This document shows, in pieces, positions 6,727 to 15,194 of a stretch of 15,194 nt of DNA (within the stretch, counting starts at the first letter, position 1; each line of letters opens with the position of its first letter). The notes below the pieces were generated by a model, which made no database searches, had not been told where the DNA came from, and was given only the letters and a program-made list of their open reading frames with translations. Source of the DNA: JBBQZL01 sp038207745. GTDB taxonomy: Bacteria > Actinomycetota > Thermoleophilia > Solirubrobacterales > 70-9. Location of the stretch: positions 1-15,194 of the forward strand of contig JBBQZL010000041.1 in NCBI GenBank assembly GCA_038207745.1. Direction: 5' to 3'. Both the position numbers and the translations under genes were made by a program.

Positions 6727-6771
6727 GCGCCGATAGGCCGGTGCATCGCCCCTGAAAGCGACGACGCTCGA

Positions 6772-6810
6772 TGGGGAAGAAGAATGGGCGGACCCGAAGG
6801 CCCGCCGATT
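6772..6810 (-). terminator. Intrinsic terminator of the right pilin gene
   Basis: A 12-position stem (6810-6783) has one C-C mismatch and one G-U pair around the same C(UUCG)G tetraloop as the left copy, followed by CATTCTTCTTCCCC. The auxiliary hairpin CCTGGTC/GACCAGG (6843-6824) is also conserved. It should limit readthrough into the middle pilin. Confidence 0.78.
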
Positions 6811-6864
6811 CCAAACTCCATCCCCTGGTCAGTTCAGACCAGGCTGGGGCTGCTTGGTATTGCG

Positions 6865-7308
6865 TCAGCCCCAGAATCCGCCGGAGCAGCTTGTGCCACC
6901 GACGCAGGGGTAGGTGACGGCGCCGCCGGCTGCGCGGGCAATGCTGAACGTCGCCGTTCCGCTCTTGACCGTGACCGTGACGGTGTAGCTGCCGGCCGCC
7001 GCGGTAACCGCCAGGCGGCTCTGCCAACCTGTGATCGTCGGCTCAATGCCGGCGAGGATCGCGGGGGTCGCATTGAGGTACGAGCCGTTGTTGTTGGTGG
7101 CGTAGGTCTCGATTGCGACCTGTGCCGTGTGGGCGTTTTCCTTGGCGTCGGATTCCTTCGCCTTGTCGCGCTGGTTGAAGAAGGCGGGAATTGCGATCGC
7201 GGCCAGCAGGCCGATGATCAGCATCACGACGAGAAGTTCGATCAGCGTGAAGCCCGACTCCTCACCACTGAGGCGGGCGCCAAGCCGTACGCGCATGCTC
7301 CGGACCAT
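6865..7308 (-). CDS. pilA: Major type IV prepilin, right copy
   Basis: This 147-residue prepilin is 137/147 identical to the left copy, with the same 19-residue leader length, cleavage site (EESG, then FTLIE) and C-terminal Cys loop. Differences in the mature part are few: NNN for DNN and LN for AG in the GSY region, one Thr-to-Ser change, Pro to Ala, and Ser to Gly. The ATG at 7308 aligns with the left copy and is preceded by AGGAAGG (7321-7315). The open frame continues upstream to 7608, but that part is leader, promoter and antisense cupin sequence. The gene has its own promoter and terminator and lies divergent to the cupin gene. It is the most canonical of the three pilin units. Confidence 0.95.
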   Translation of the reverse strand: MVRSMRVRLGARLSGEESGFTLIELLVVMLIIGLLAAIAIPAFFNQRDKAKESDAKENAHTAQVAIETYATNNNGSYLNATPAILAGIEPTITGWQSRLAVTAAAGSYTVTVTVKSGTATFSIARAAGGAVTYPCVGGTSCSGGFWG

Positions 7309-7404
7309 TAGGGACCTTCCTGGGTTCTCAAGCGGTTTGCGCCAGTCTCCCGGGGGAGCCGATGGCTTGGACCTTTCGAAACAGATATCGACCGATCCCG
7401 CCGG
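7309..7404 (-). promoter_or_regulatory. Structured 5' leader of the right pilin gene
   Basis: The hairpin at 7366-7341 has GCCA paired with TGGC, an internal loop, then CTCC paired with GGAG. As in the left copy, GCAAACCGCT follows, then the ribosome binding site. The apical CTCC/GGAG stem and the GCAAA 3' of the hairpin are constant in all three leaders, while the outer stem varies. Confidence 0.55.
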
Positions 7405-7410
7405 TCCTTG

Positions 7411-7440
7411 ATAATCGAAATTGGGTCGACTTATTGCCAA
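7411..7440 (-). promoter_or_regulatory. Promoter of the right pilin gene
   Basis: TTGGCA (-35, five of six consensus bases) and GATTAT (-10) are separated by 18 bases, with the spacer ending in CCCAATTTC. The -35 lies in one of two direct copies of TATTGCCA (plus strand, 7432-7439 and 7448-7455) in the space shared with the divergent cupin gene. A regulator bound there could affect both genes. Confidence 0.65.
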
Positions 7441-7516
7441 TAGTGGGTATTGCCAAATATGGTTCCCGCAAACGTCTACGCTCATGGTGTCACCGTTTCC
7501 CGCCCAGGAGGATGAG

Positions 7517-7879
7517 ATGAAGCATTGGGACCTGCACTCTGTCCAGGCCGAGCCCAGCCGACCCGAGATAATCTCGAGCGGCAACGACGCCCGGGTGATT
7601 GTGCTCAAGTTGCCGGCCGGCGGGCGACTGCAGGATCACGAGGTCCATGAGCGCGCCTGGCTGACCGTGATCGAGGGCGATGTGGAAGTGAGTTCAGGGG
7701 CAGGCCAGAAGGTCAGGGCGAGGGTCGGCTCGCTCTTTGAGTTTGATCCTTCGGAGCGGCACGAGGTCAGCGCGATCACCGATGTTCGACTGCTGTTGCT
7801 GCTAAGCCCATGGCCTGGCGAGGGCCACCCGGGGACGATGACGCTCGAGGACAAGGCGACAGTCCGGGAACGCAGCTGA
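7517..7879 (+). CDS. Small single-domain cupin protein
   Basis: This 120-residue protein contains one cupin barrel. Motif 1 is GGRLQDHEVHERAWLTVIEG, with two His four apart in DHEVHE and a Glu following. Motif 2 is GSLFEFDPSERHEV, with the conserved Pro and His. Such residues usually bind a divalent metal or a small ligand. Substrate and reaction cannot be read from the sequence. The start is fixed by AGGAGG (7506-7511) five bases before ATG, and the equivalent position is mutated in the duplicated remnant at 6033. It is the only plus-strand gene here, divergent from the right pilin and ending three bases before the end of the convergent protease gene. It could be a small sensor, an enzyme or a passenger. 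Confidence 0.85.
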   Translation: MKHWDLHSVQAEPSRPEIISSGNDARVIVLKLPAGGRLQDHEVHERAWLTVIEGDVEVSSGAGQKVRARVGSLFEFDPSERHEVSAITDVRLLLLLSPWPGEGHPGTMTLEDKATVRERS

Positions 7880-7882
7880 GCG

Positions 7883-8911
7883 CTACCTCGCGCGGTGGAT
7901 CAACCGCCGGACGGCCTTCCCGAAGAAGGGACCGTAGAGAACCCCCGGGTGGCCGATCTTGCCGTAGCTGATCACGCTGTTCAGGTATAGGTCGTTGAAG
8001 ATCCAGCCACCGCCACTCGATCCCCGGGCCATGTCGCAGACGATTCGCGAGGTCGCCGGGCCGGGAATCCCCCGCGTGTACCGATCCACCCCGCGCACCT
8101 GGGAATCACAGTAGGCGGGAACCTCTCCGTGTCGGGAGCCCGCCGGATATCCAAAGACCTGAAAGGGCCGGAACCGGGAAACGCCCGTCGCCCAGCCCCG
8201 GGCGCCGACCACGTTCGCGACCTTGCCAAGTTGGTTGGCCCTGAGAACCACCGCACCAACGTCGTAATTGGGGTTCTCCGAACGGTAGTAGCCGGGACTC
8301 ACCCAGATGCTCCGGGCGGCGAAGGAGCCGAACGGACGGCTCCCATTCTCGTAGGCCGGTACGAATACAACGTGCCGGCTCCAGGCGCCGCGGCTGCCGT
8401 AACCCTCACGCAGGCAGTGACCGGCCGTGATTGCCAGGTTCCTGCCCCGGGTGTTGATAACGGTGGCCGAGCAGCTCCCGATGAAGCTGTCGATCCGGAA
8501 GAAGAGCCGGCCGTGCGTTGAGTAGGGCTCGACCGAGGGGTCCGCGACATTGGTGCTGCTCGCGGTCGCTGCGGCCGATGACCCCCGCGGCGCAGACGGA
8601 GGCACGAGAGTCCTCGGCCCGGCTGCCGGAGCGGCCCTGGGCGGGATCACGCGGGCCCAGGGTGGATCGACAATCGGTGCGCCCCTCCGATCTGCGCGGC
8701 GCATCCTCTCTCCGGTCCAGAACCTGGCGGAATTGGAAGTCTCGAGACGATGCCCGCCGACAATCCCGAGGCCATCCCCGCCTCGGGCCGGGACCACGTC
8801 CGGAGTGTTTGCGGCCCCGGCGGGGCCGGCCCAGAGCGTGCTCGGGGCAACCACGATCGCGATTGCGATCGCGAAGAGCGTCGGGCAGGGCTTTCTCGGC
8901 GTCGCAAACAC
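7883..8911 (-). CDS. Secreted trypsin-like serine protease (S1 family)
   Basis: The predicted 342-residue product has a signal peptide: basic PRK, hydrophobic LFAIAIAIVVAPSTLWA, and likely cleavage at AGPAGA/AN. A Pro/Ala/Ser-rich pro-region of about 100 residues follows, then a chymotrypsin-fold domain. The triad is visible: His165 in ITAGHC, Asp217 in NYDVGAVVL, and Ser299 in RGSSGGGW. The Cys pair around the His (SCSATVI...AGHC) and the pair Cys268/Cys292 suggest two disulfides. The overall pattern resembles V8/glutamyl-endopeptidase-like S1 proteases. The start is taken as GTG at 8911 because of GGAGAG just upstream and the compact signal peptide; TTG at 8944 is an alternative. It separates the motor genes from the pilins and may process surface proteins. 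Confidence 0.87.
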   Translation of the reverse strand: MFATPRKPCPTLFAIAIAIVVAPSTLWAGPAGAANTPDVVPARGGDGLGIVGGHRLETSNSARFWTGERMRRADRRGAPIVDPPWARVIPPRAAPAAGPRTLVPPSAPRGSSAAATASSTNVADPSVEPYSTHGRLFFRIDSFIGSCSATVINTRGRNLAITAGHCLREGYGSRGAWSRHVVFVPAYENGSRPFGSFAARSIWVSPGYYRSENPNYDVGAVVLRANQLGKVANVVGARGWATGVSRFRPFQVFGYPAGSRHGEVPAYCDSQVRGVDRYTRGIPGPATSRIVCDMARGSSGGGWIFNDLYLNSVISYGKIGHPGVLYGPFFGKAVRRLIHRAR

Positions 8912-9037
8912 GGTCTCTCCACTACTAGCACCGGAGATCACCAAGGTTGCGGTTCTCAGTCGAGGTTGTCGCCCATGGTGGGGTCAACTCGCGAATCAGG
9001 CGGATCGGTCGCGACTTCGCCTATCTGGGGCAATGCT

Positions 9038-9067
9038 TGCGGCCGGCATCCTCAGCCACCGGCCGCA
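9038..9067. other. Inverted repeat between pilC and the protease gene
   Basis: A perfect 9-base-pair stem (TGCGGCCGG with CCGGCCGCA) encloses a 12-base loop in the 224-base gap after the pilC stop. No T-tract follows on either strand, so it is at best a weak or factor-dependent terminator for the pilB-pilT-pilC run. The rest of this gap shows no convincing promoter. Confidence 0.4.
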
Positions 9068-9135
9068 GAGAATCGAATATTCAGCCGCGGTCCGGAACGT
9101 TGAAGAGATGCGGCATGGCCCGCAGTCGGCCGGTC

Positions 9136-10380
9136 CTACTTGATCTTGTCGTAGAGAGAGAAGATCGGCAGGTACATCGAGATCACGATGAAGCCGACGA
9201 TTCCGCCGACGAAGACGATCATCAGTGGCTCGATCAGGGAGGTGAGGGCCTTGATCTTGGCGTCGACCTCGGCCTCGTAGAAATCAGCGACCTTTTCGAG
9301 CATGCTCTCCAGCTGGCCCGTCTCCTCGCCGACGGCGACCATGTGCCCGACCATCGCAGGAAAGATGCTCGCCCTCTCGATCGGGCCGGCGATCGAACCG
9401 CCGCTCTTGACCGAGGTGTAGACCTCCTGCATCGCCTCTTCGACAACAGTGTTGCCTGATGTCTCGCCGGTGATCTGGATCGACTGGAGGATCGGCACGC
9501 CGGAGGCGATGGTCCCGGCAAAGGTGCGCGACCAGCGCGCGAGGGCGACCTTCTGGATCACATCACCGATCTTTGCCGGAAGCCGGAGCTTGAATCGATC
9601 CCAGTACCTGTGGCCGGCGTCGGTCTTCTTCCACTTGAAGAAGCCGAAGAAAAGACCCGCGATCGCCGGGAAGATGATGAACCAATAGCCGATCAGCGCG
9701 TCGGAAACGCTGACGGTGATCTGGGTCAGGAACGGGAGCGAAGAGCTCTCCCCCGGGTTTTCTGCCGAGATCTCCTGGAAGATCCCGACGAATACCGGAA
9801 CGATCACGGTTACCACGACGAGCAGCACGACGATCGCAACGATGAAGACAAAGGCGGGATACATCATCGCCGAGCGCACCTGACGCCTCAGGGCGTCGAT
9901 CTTCTCGAGATGGAATGCGACGCGATCGAGTGCCTCGTCGAGGCGACCGGACTGCTCGCCGGAGCGGACCATTGAGCGAAAGAGACGGTCGAACACCTTT
10001 GGATGGCGCTCCATCGCGTCGGCAAGTGACGATCCGGCCTCGACATCGAGCCGGATGTCGCCGATCGCATCGCTGAGCATCTCGTCCTCGCATTGATCCT
10101 CGAGCGTGAGAAGCGACCGCAACATCGGCATGCCGGAATCGACCAGGGTGGCGAACTGGCGCGCAAACACCGCCAGGTCGCGCATCTTCACGCCGCGCCA
10201 GCGGTCGAAGAGGCTTCCGATATCGACGGATTCCTTCTTCTCCGAGATGTCGAGGGCGATCAGCCCGCGCGAGCGCAGCTGATCGCTCACATTCGACTTG
10301 GACTCGGCGTCGATCTCTCCCCTTGCGGGAACGCCGGCCAGATCAACAGCGCGAAATGCGAATGTGGAGTTCGATGGCAT
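9136..10380 (-). CDS. pilC: Type IV pilus inner-membrane platform protein PilC
   Basis: This 414-residue polytopic protein has two T2SSF/GspF domains (about 68-191 and 271-393). Each begins with a cytoplasmic helical bundle (LAVFARQFATLVDSGMPMLRSL and ALARWSRTFAGTIASGVPIL). Membrane segments lie at about 174-200, 230-248 and 385-408. The conserved GEQSGRLDEAL and GEETGQLESML motifs mark the two repeats. PilC couples ATP hydrolysis by PilB and PilT to pilin insertion or extraction. The length matches the family (about 400). The ATG at 10380 lies 10 bases after the pilT stop. No good Shine-Dalgarno sequence is present, so translation may depend on coupling. Confidence 0.96.
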   Translation of the reverse strand: MPSNSTFAFRAVDLAGVPARGEIDAESKSNVSDQLRSRGLIALDISEKKESVDIGSLFDRWRGVKMRDLAVFARQFATLVDSGMPMLRSLLTLEDQCEDEMLSDAIGDIRLDVEAGSSLADAMERHPKVFDRLFRSMVRSGEQSGRLDEALDRVAFHLEKIDALRRQVRSAMMYPAFVFIVAIVVLLVVVTVIVPVFVGIFQEISAENPGESSSLPFLTQITVSVSDALIGYWFIIFPAIAGLFFGFFKWKKTDAGHRYWDRFKLRLPAKIGDVIQKVALARWSRTFAGTIASGVPILQSIQITGETSGNTVVEEAMQEVYTSVKSGGSIAGPIERASIFPAMVGHMVAVGEETGQLESMLEKVADFYEAEVDAKIKALTSLIEPLMIVFVGGIVGFIVISMYLPIFSLYDKIK

Positions 10381-10390
10381 TGGTCAGTCG

Positions 10391-11524
10391 TCAGCTCGTG
10401 TAGACGGTTTCTGCCGGCGCTGCAGCGGGAATCTGGGATGTCGCGCCGGTTGCGCTGCCGACACCGCCGAGCAGCCGGTGCAACTCCTCCGGGACGCTGG
10501 ACCGTGCCATCGCGAGCTTCGGGGTGATCGTGCCGGATCTGACCAGCCGCGCGAGGTCGGCGTCCATCGTCTGCATGCCGACCGAGCCCGCGGTCTGGAT
10601 CGCAGAGTAGATCTGATGGGTCTTGCCCTCCCGGATCAGGTTTCGGATCGCGGGGTTGGGGACCAGCACCTCCGTGGCGGCGACGCGACCGACGCCATCG
10701 TTGGTCGGCAGCAGTTGCTGGGTGACGATCCCCTGAAGCGCAATCGAGAGCTGCATCCGGACCTGATGCTGCTGACTTGGCGGAAAGACATCAATGATCC
10801 GGTCCACCGTCTGGGCGGTCGACTGGGTGTGCAGGGTTGCAAAGACGAGATGCCCGGTTTCCGCGGCGGTCAACGCGGTGGAGATCGTCTCAAGGTCACG
10901 CATCTCGCCGACCAGAATCACGTCTGGGTCCTGTCTGAGACCGGACTTGAGCGCAGAGGTGAAGTCGGTCGCGTCGGTGCCGATCTCACGCTGATTGACG
11001 ATGCAGCCCTTGTGACCGTGGAGAAACTCGATCGGGTCCTCGATCGTGAGAATGTGCTCGTGCCGCGAGATGTTGATCGCGTCGATCATCGCCGCGAGGG
11101 TTGTCGACTTGCCGGAACCGGTCGGGCCGGTGACCAGGACAAAGCCACGCGGCTTGGTCGTGAAGTCATTGAGGATCGGCGGCAGCTTCAGGGAATCCAG
11201 GGTGGGAATCCCGTAGGGAATCAGGCGGAAGGCGGCACTGATCGAGCCACGCTGGAAGAAGGTGTTGACGCGAAATCGGGCCACCTTGGGTACCGCGTAG
11301 GCGAAGTCGAGCTGGAGGTTGTTCTCAAATCGCTTGCGCTGGTCATCGTTGAGGATGTTGAAGACCAGGTCGCGCGTTGTCTGAGGAGTCATTGGTTCAA
11401 ACTCCTCCATCGCCACGATCTTGCCGCGGAGGCGCATCGCCGGCGGATACCCCGCTGTCAGATGAACATCGGAGGCCTCTTCACGGACCATCCGGGTCAA
11501 AACGTCTGCGAAATCGAACTTCAT
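10391..11524 (-). CDS. pilT: Type IV pilus retraction ATPase PilT
   Basis: This 377-residue hexameric secretion ATPase has the N-terminal PAS-like domain (ASDVHLTAGYPPAMRLRG). Walker A is GPTGSGKS (133-140), the Asp box is near ILTIEDPIEF, Walker B is VILVGEMRD (202-210), and the His box is TGHLVFATLHT. The retraction-specific C-terminal motif AIRNLIREGK (292-301) distinguishes it from PilB. An Ala-rich tail of about 25 residues is extra. PilT powers depolymerisation and so twitching and DNA uptake (family knowledge). It lies between pilB and pilC in one transcription unit, 57 bases after the pilB stop. The ATG is supported by alignment to the family N-terminus and a weak TAGGA upstream. Confidence 0.96.
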   Translation of the reverse strand: MKFDFADVLTRMVREEASDVHLTAGYPPAMRLRGKIVAMEEFEPMTPQTTRDLVFNILNDDQRKRFENNLQLDFAYAVPKVARFRVNTFFQRGSISAAFRLIPYGIPTLDSLKLPPILNDFTTKPRGFVLVTGPTGSGKSTTLAAMIDAINISRHEHILTIEDPIEFLHGHKGCIVNQREIGTDATDFTSALKSGLRQDPDVILVGEMRDLETISTALTAAETGHLVFATLHTQSTAQTVDRIIDVFPPSQQHQVRMQLSIALQGIVTQQLLPTNDGVGRVAATEVLVPNPAIRNLIREGKTHQIYSAIQTAGSVGMQTMDADLARLVRSGTITPKLAMARSSVPEELHRLLGGVGSATGATSQIPAAAPAETVYTS

Positions 11525-11581
11525 GTCCTATTGATCGACCGCCTGGGCGAAAAACTGGATACCTGGAACCAAATATTCAGA

Positions 11582-13372
<1,791 letters not shown>

Positions 13373-13404
13373 AAGTTCAGCTTTCTGCGACCTGGACGAA
13401 AGAC

Positions 13405-14121
13405 CTACCCAGGACTGTAGGAAAGGGCGGGACCGTCGTACATGGCGTCGTCGACAGCCTGCACGACACTCTGCGGCCCCATGTATCCGTAGGAAACCTG
13501 TGCGGAAGGCGTTCCATCGCTGAGTCCCTTTGGCCTGACGACGATCAGAGCCGGAACGCGATCGACGCTGACCCCCTGGGTGATTCGCGAGAACGTGGCG
13601 ACCCGATCGGCCGTCGCGACAAAGACCGCAACGTCCTTTCGCCCCGCAAGAACTGTGGTTGCGTCGGCGAGGAGACGGTCATCGATCCCCTGTGGGCGCA
13701 CGACCAGAAGGACGATCGCCCTACCGCTCGCATAGGCCACCTCAACGGACTTCGGAAGTCGCGGCCCGAGCGTCGGATCTCCGACGGGAGCGGCTATCGC
13801 AGTGGTGGCCGCGACTGCGCCGGTGGTGGCCGCGGCGGAGTCGACCGGAGCCGCGGCCGCCGCCGGAGCGGTTGTGGCAGTGGTGGTGCCGGTGGCGCCG
13901 GTGGCCGCGGTCGTCCCGGTTGCCACGGTTGCCGAAGTCGTCCCGGCCACCGCGGTCGCACCGGTCGTGCTCGTTGTGCCGGTGGTCCCGACGGCAGCTG
14001 TATCGCCCCCCGAGCCACCACCTCCGACAATGCCGGTCATGAAGAGCAGCAGGACGAAGAACAGCAGCCCGGCTATCACGCCGGCCTGCACCTTCGGATT
14101 CTCGTTTAGTGCCTTTCTCAT
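13405..14121 (-). CDS. Membrane-anchored protein with a Cys-less thioredoxin-like domain
   Basis: This 238-residue protein has a short basic N-terminus, a membrane helix (about 14-32, AGVIAGLLFFVLLLFMTGI), a Gly/Thr/Ala low-complexity linker (about 33-115), and a C-terminal domain (about 125-230). The domain's strand-helix order, with IVLLVVRPQGID, then DVAVFVATADR, then VDRVPALIVVRPKG, matches a thioredoxin fold with Pro190 at the cis-Pro position. There is no cysteine anywhere in the protein, so it cannot be a redox enzyme and more likely binds a partner. It lies 32 bases upstream of pilB and 39 bases after the preceding gene, which points to a role in pilus assembly. The start is supported by AAGGG upstream of the ATG. 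The fold call is an inference from pattern. Confidence 0.75.
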   Translation of the reverse strand: MRKALNENPKVQAGVIAGLLFFVLLLFMTGIVGGGGSGGDTAAVGTTGTTSTTGATAVAGTTSATVATGTTAATGATGTTTATTAPAAAAAPVDSAAATTGAVAATTAIAAPVGDPTLGPRLPKSVEVAYASGRAIVLLVVRPQGIDDRLLADATTVLAGRKDVAVFVATADRVATFSRITQGVSVDRVPALIVVRPKGLSDGTPSAQVSYGYMGPQSVVQAVDDAMYDGPALSYSPG

Positions 14122-14160
14122 CAGTCAGCCCTTGCGCGTGGAGATCCCGGATGGGATCGC

Positions 14161-15194
14161 TCAGCAACCCACCGATGGATCGGTGGTGATCGTTGCGTTC
14201 GAACACTCGACGAACCGGGTCTGGGTGAACGTCGGGGAAGTGGCGACACCTGGAACCGGGATCTCGTAGTTCGTCCCGTCGAATGGGGCGCTGGTGCCGG
14301 CGCTTCCGGACAGGTTCAACGTCTTTCCGACAAGTGCCCCGGTGTATTGGAAGTTGCCCGAGACCTCGATGTCCGTGCGGGGCCCATAGAGGACCATCTG
14401 ATCGGCCAAGCCGCCGGCGGCAAGAACGGCTGCCGTATTGATCGTCGGCGAACCGAGCATGTAGATGCCGGGGTAGTTCGAGTTGGTGCTGGTGAACTGG
14501 GTCCCACCATCGATTCTCAACTGCTCCTTGGTACCGCTATCCCAGCTCGGAGCCGGCTTGGCCCGTTTGCCGGTGATGTTTGGCAGGCTCGGGCAGTTGG
14601 CGGGATCATCCAGAAAGATCCTCACCGGCTGCCCGACCGGGGTGTCCACACGGATCGTCGCTCCGTTGCCCAGCCAGATGCGGCAGAGCAGGTATGGCTG
14701 CGTCGACTTGAGTATCAGGGTCACATTGGCGTCGAGGTGCAGGGTTCGTGTGCTCACATCCCAGGGCGGCGGGTGCTGTGTCGTCTGCCTGCTCAGATAC
14801 CAGCTCGGCATGTCGTTTCCGTCCAGGCTGAAGAAGCGGGAGGTCGCACTGGTGGCGTTTGTCAGACCTGCAGGCAATACGGGGGGCGGGTAATCCTTGA
14901 TACCGGTTGTGATCGAACTTCCGGCGCAGACGCCTCCACCCTGTCCGTTGGTGTAGGGATTGGTCGGGTCCCAGCTGATGCCTCCGACGGGGCTGACCGT
15001 TCCCGGCCCGTAGCGGAGCGAAGGGCAGATCAGAGAACTTCCCTGGATCTCCACGGTGCCGTTGGAGCCGGCGCCACCGGTAATGCGCGTGTTGCCGCTC
15101 AGGGTCAGCCAATCCATCCCGACGATGTTCTCGGCACCGAGCGGGGCGCCGGTGCCGGCAGTGCCGGGCGTGGCATCGGCGGAGACGAGTATGC
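14161..15194 (-). CDS. Large exported/pilus-associated protein, C-terminal part (PilX/DUF7305-like)
   Basis: The frame is open to the right edge of the window, so the 343 residues seen are the C-terminal part and the start is missing. The sequence is rich in Gly, Thr, Asn and Ser, with repeated short strand-turn patterns. Examples are LTLSGNTRITGGAG, TVEIQGSS, LHLDANVTLILKS, IWLGNGATIRVDT and IEVSGNFQYTGALVG. Such patterns suggest a beta-helix or beta-sandwich surface domain. Seven cysteines are present, including one at the very C-terminus. The pattern recalls PilX-like pilus proteins with a DUF7305-type domain, found at actinobacterial and clostridial pilus loci. Its prepilin signal, if present, would be outside the window. 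Its position at the head of the visible pilus genes suggests a tip adhesin or large minor pilin. Confidence 0.7.
   Translation of the reverse strand, partial: ILVSADATPGTAGTGAPLGAENIVGMDWLTLSGNTRITGGAGSNGTVEIQGSSLICPSLRYGPGTVSPVGGISWDPTNPYTNGQGGGVCAGSSITTGIKDYPPPVLPAGLTNATSATSRFFSLDGNDMPSWYLSRQTTQHPPPWDVSTRTLHLDANVTLILKSTQPYLLCRIWLGNGATIRVDTPVGQPVRIFLDDPANCPSLPNITGKRAKPAPSWDSGTKEQLRIDGGTQFTSTNSNYPGIYMLGSPTINTAAVLAAGGLADQMVLYGPRTDIEVSGNFQYTGALVGKTLNLSGSAGTSAPFDGTNYEIPVPGVATSPTFTQTRFVECSNATITTDPSVGC

Larger units (their letters stand above)
6772..7591. repeat. Right copy of the roughly 0.8-kb duplicated block
   Basis: This is the partner of 5292-6107, covering terminator, pilin, leader, promoter and the start of the cupin gene. 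It is probably the donor copy, because here the cupin gene continues intact past the breakpoint. Confidence 0.85.

Noticed and set aside
7309..7608. N-terminal extension of the right pilin to 7608
   Set aside because: The region is leader, promoter and antisense of the cupin start. AGGAAGG before the ATG at 7308 fits the real start.
9038..9067. Strong intrinsic terminator after pilC
   Set aside because: The stem is good, but the loop is long and no T-tract follows, so I list it only as an inverted repeat.

Overview
The window is a high-GC segment carrying most of a type IV pilus (T4P) locus. Every pilus gene lies on the minus strand, so transcription runs from high to low coordinates. The set comprises a PilB/PilT/PilC motor module, three major-type prepilins, two minor prepilins, a prepilin peptidase and PilM-PilN-PilO. 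Gene content, lineage-typical Ala/Thr/Pro-rich linkers and the absence of visible PilP/PilQ suggest an actinobacterium, possibly Thermoleophilia (Solirubrobacterales-like). That placement is inference from composition and gene order, not from a marker gene.

Layout in transcription order. (1) 15194-14161: 3' part of a large Gly/Thr/Asn-rich, Cys-containing exported or pilus-associated protein. (2) 14121-13405: a membrane-anchored protein with a thioredoxin-like domain that lacks the CxxC. (3) 13372-9136: pilB, pilT, pilC. (4) 8911-7883: a secreted trypsin-like protease, convergent with a small plus-strand cupin gene (7517-7879). (5) 7440-5291: three pilA-type genes, each with its own leader; the two outer ones also have a good promoter and a terminator. 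(6) 5251-5074: a decayed prepilin-like remnant. (7) 4932-1: a tightly coupled operon of pilW-like and pilV-like prepilins, pilD, pilM, pilN, pilO and the start of one more membrane protein. Most junctions in it are ATGA or TGATG overlaps.

How the genes work together. PilD would cleave and methylate all five prepilins. PilB (extension) and PilT (retraction) would act on the PilC platform, with PilM-N-O as the alignment complex. The minor prepilins and the large protein at the right edge are candidates for tip or initiation functions.

The most informative part is the pilin array. The outer pilins are 137/147 identical at the protein level and lie in a duplicated block of about 0.8 kb. That block runs from the terminator through the pilin, leader and promoter into the first codons of the divergent cupin gene. 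The left copy therefore ends in a cupin remnant without a start codon. The middle pilin is diverged, has a TTG start, and lacks both a recognisable -35 and the terminator. The three leaders share a hairpin with compensatory changes just upstream of the ribosome binding site. A CCCAATTTC element recurs upstream of all three pilins and of the minor-prepilin operon.
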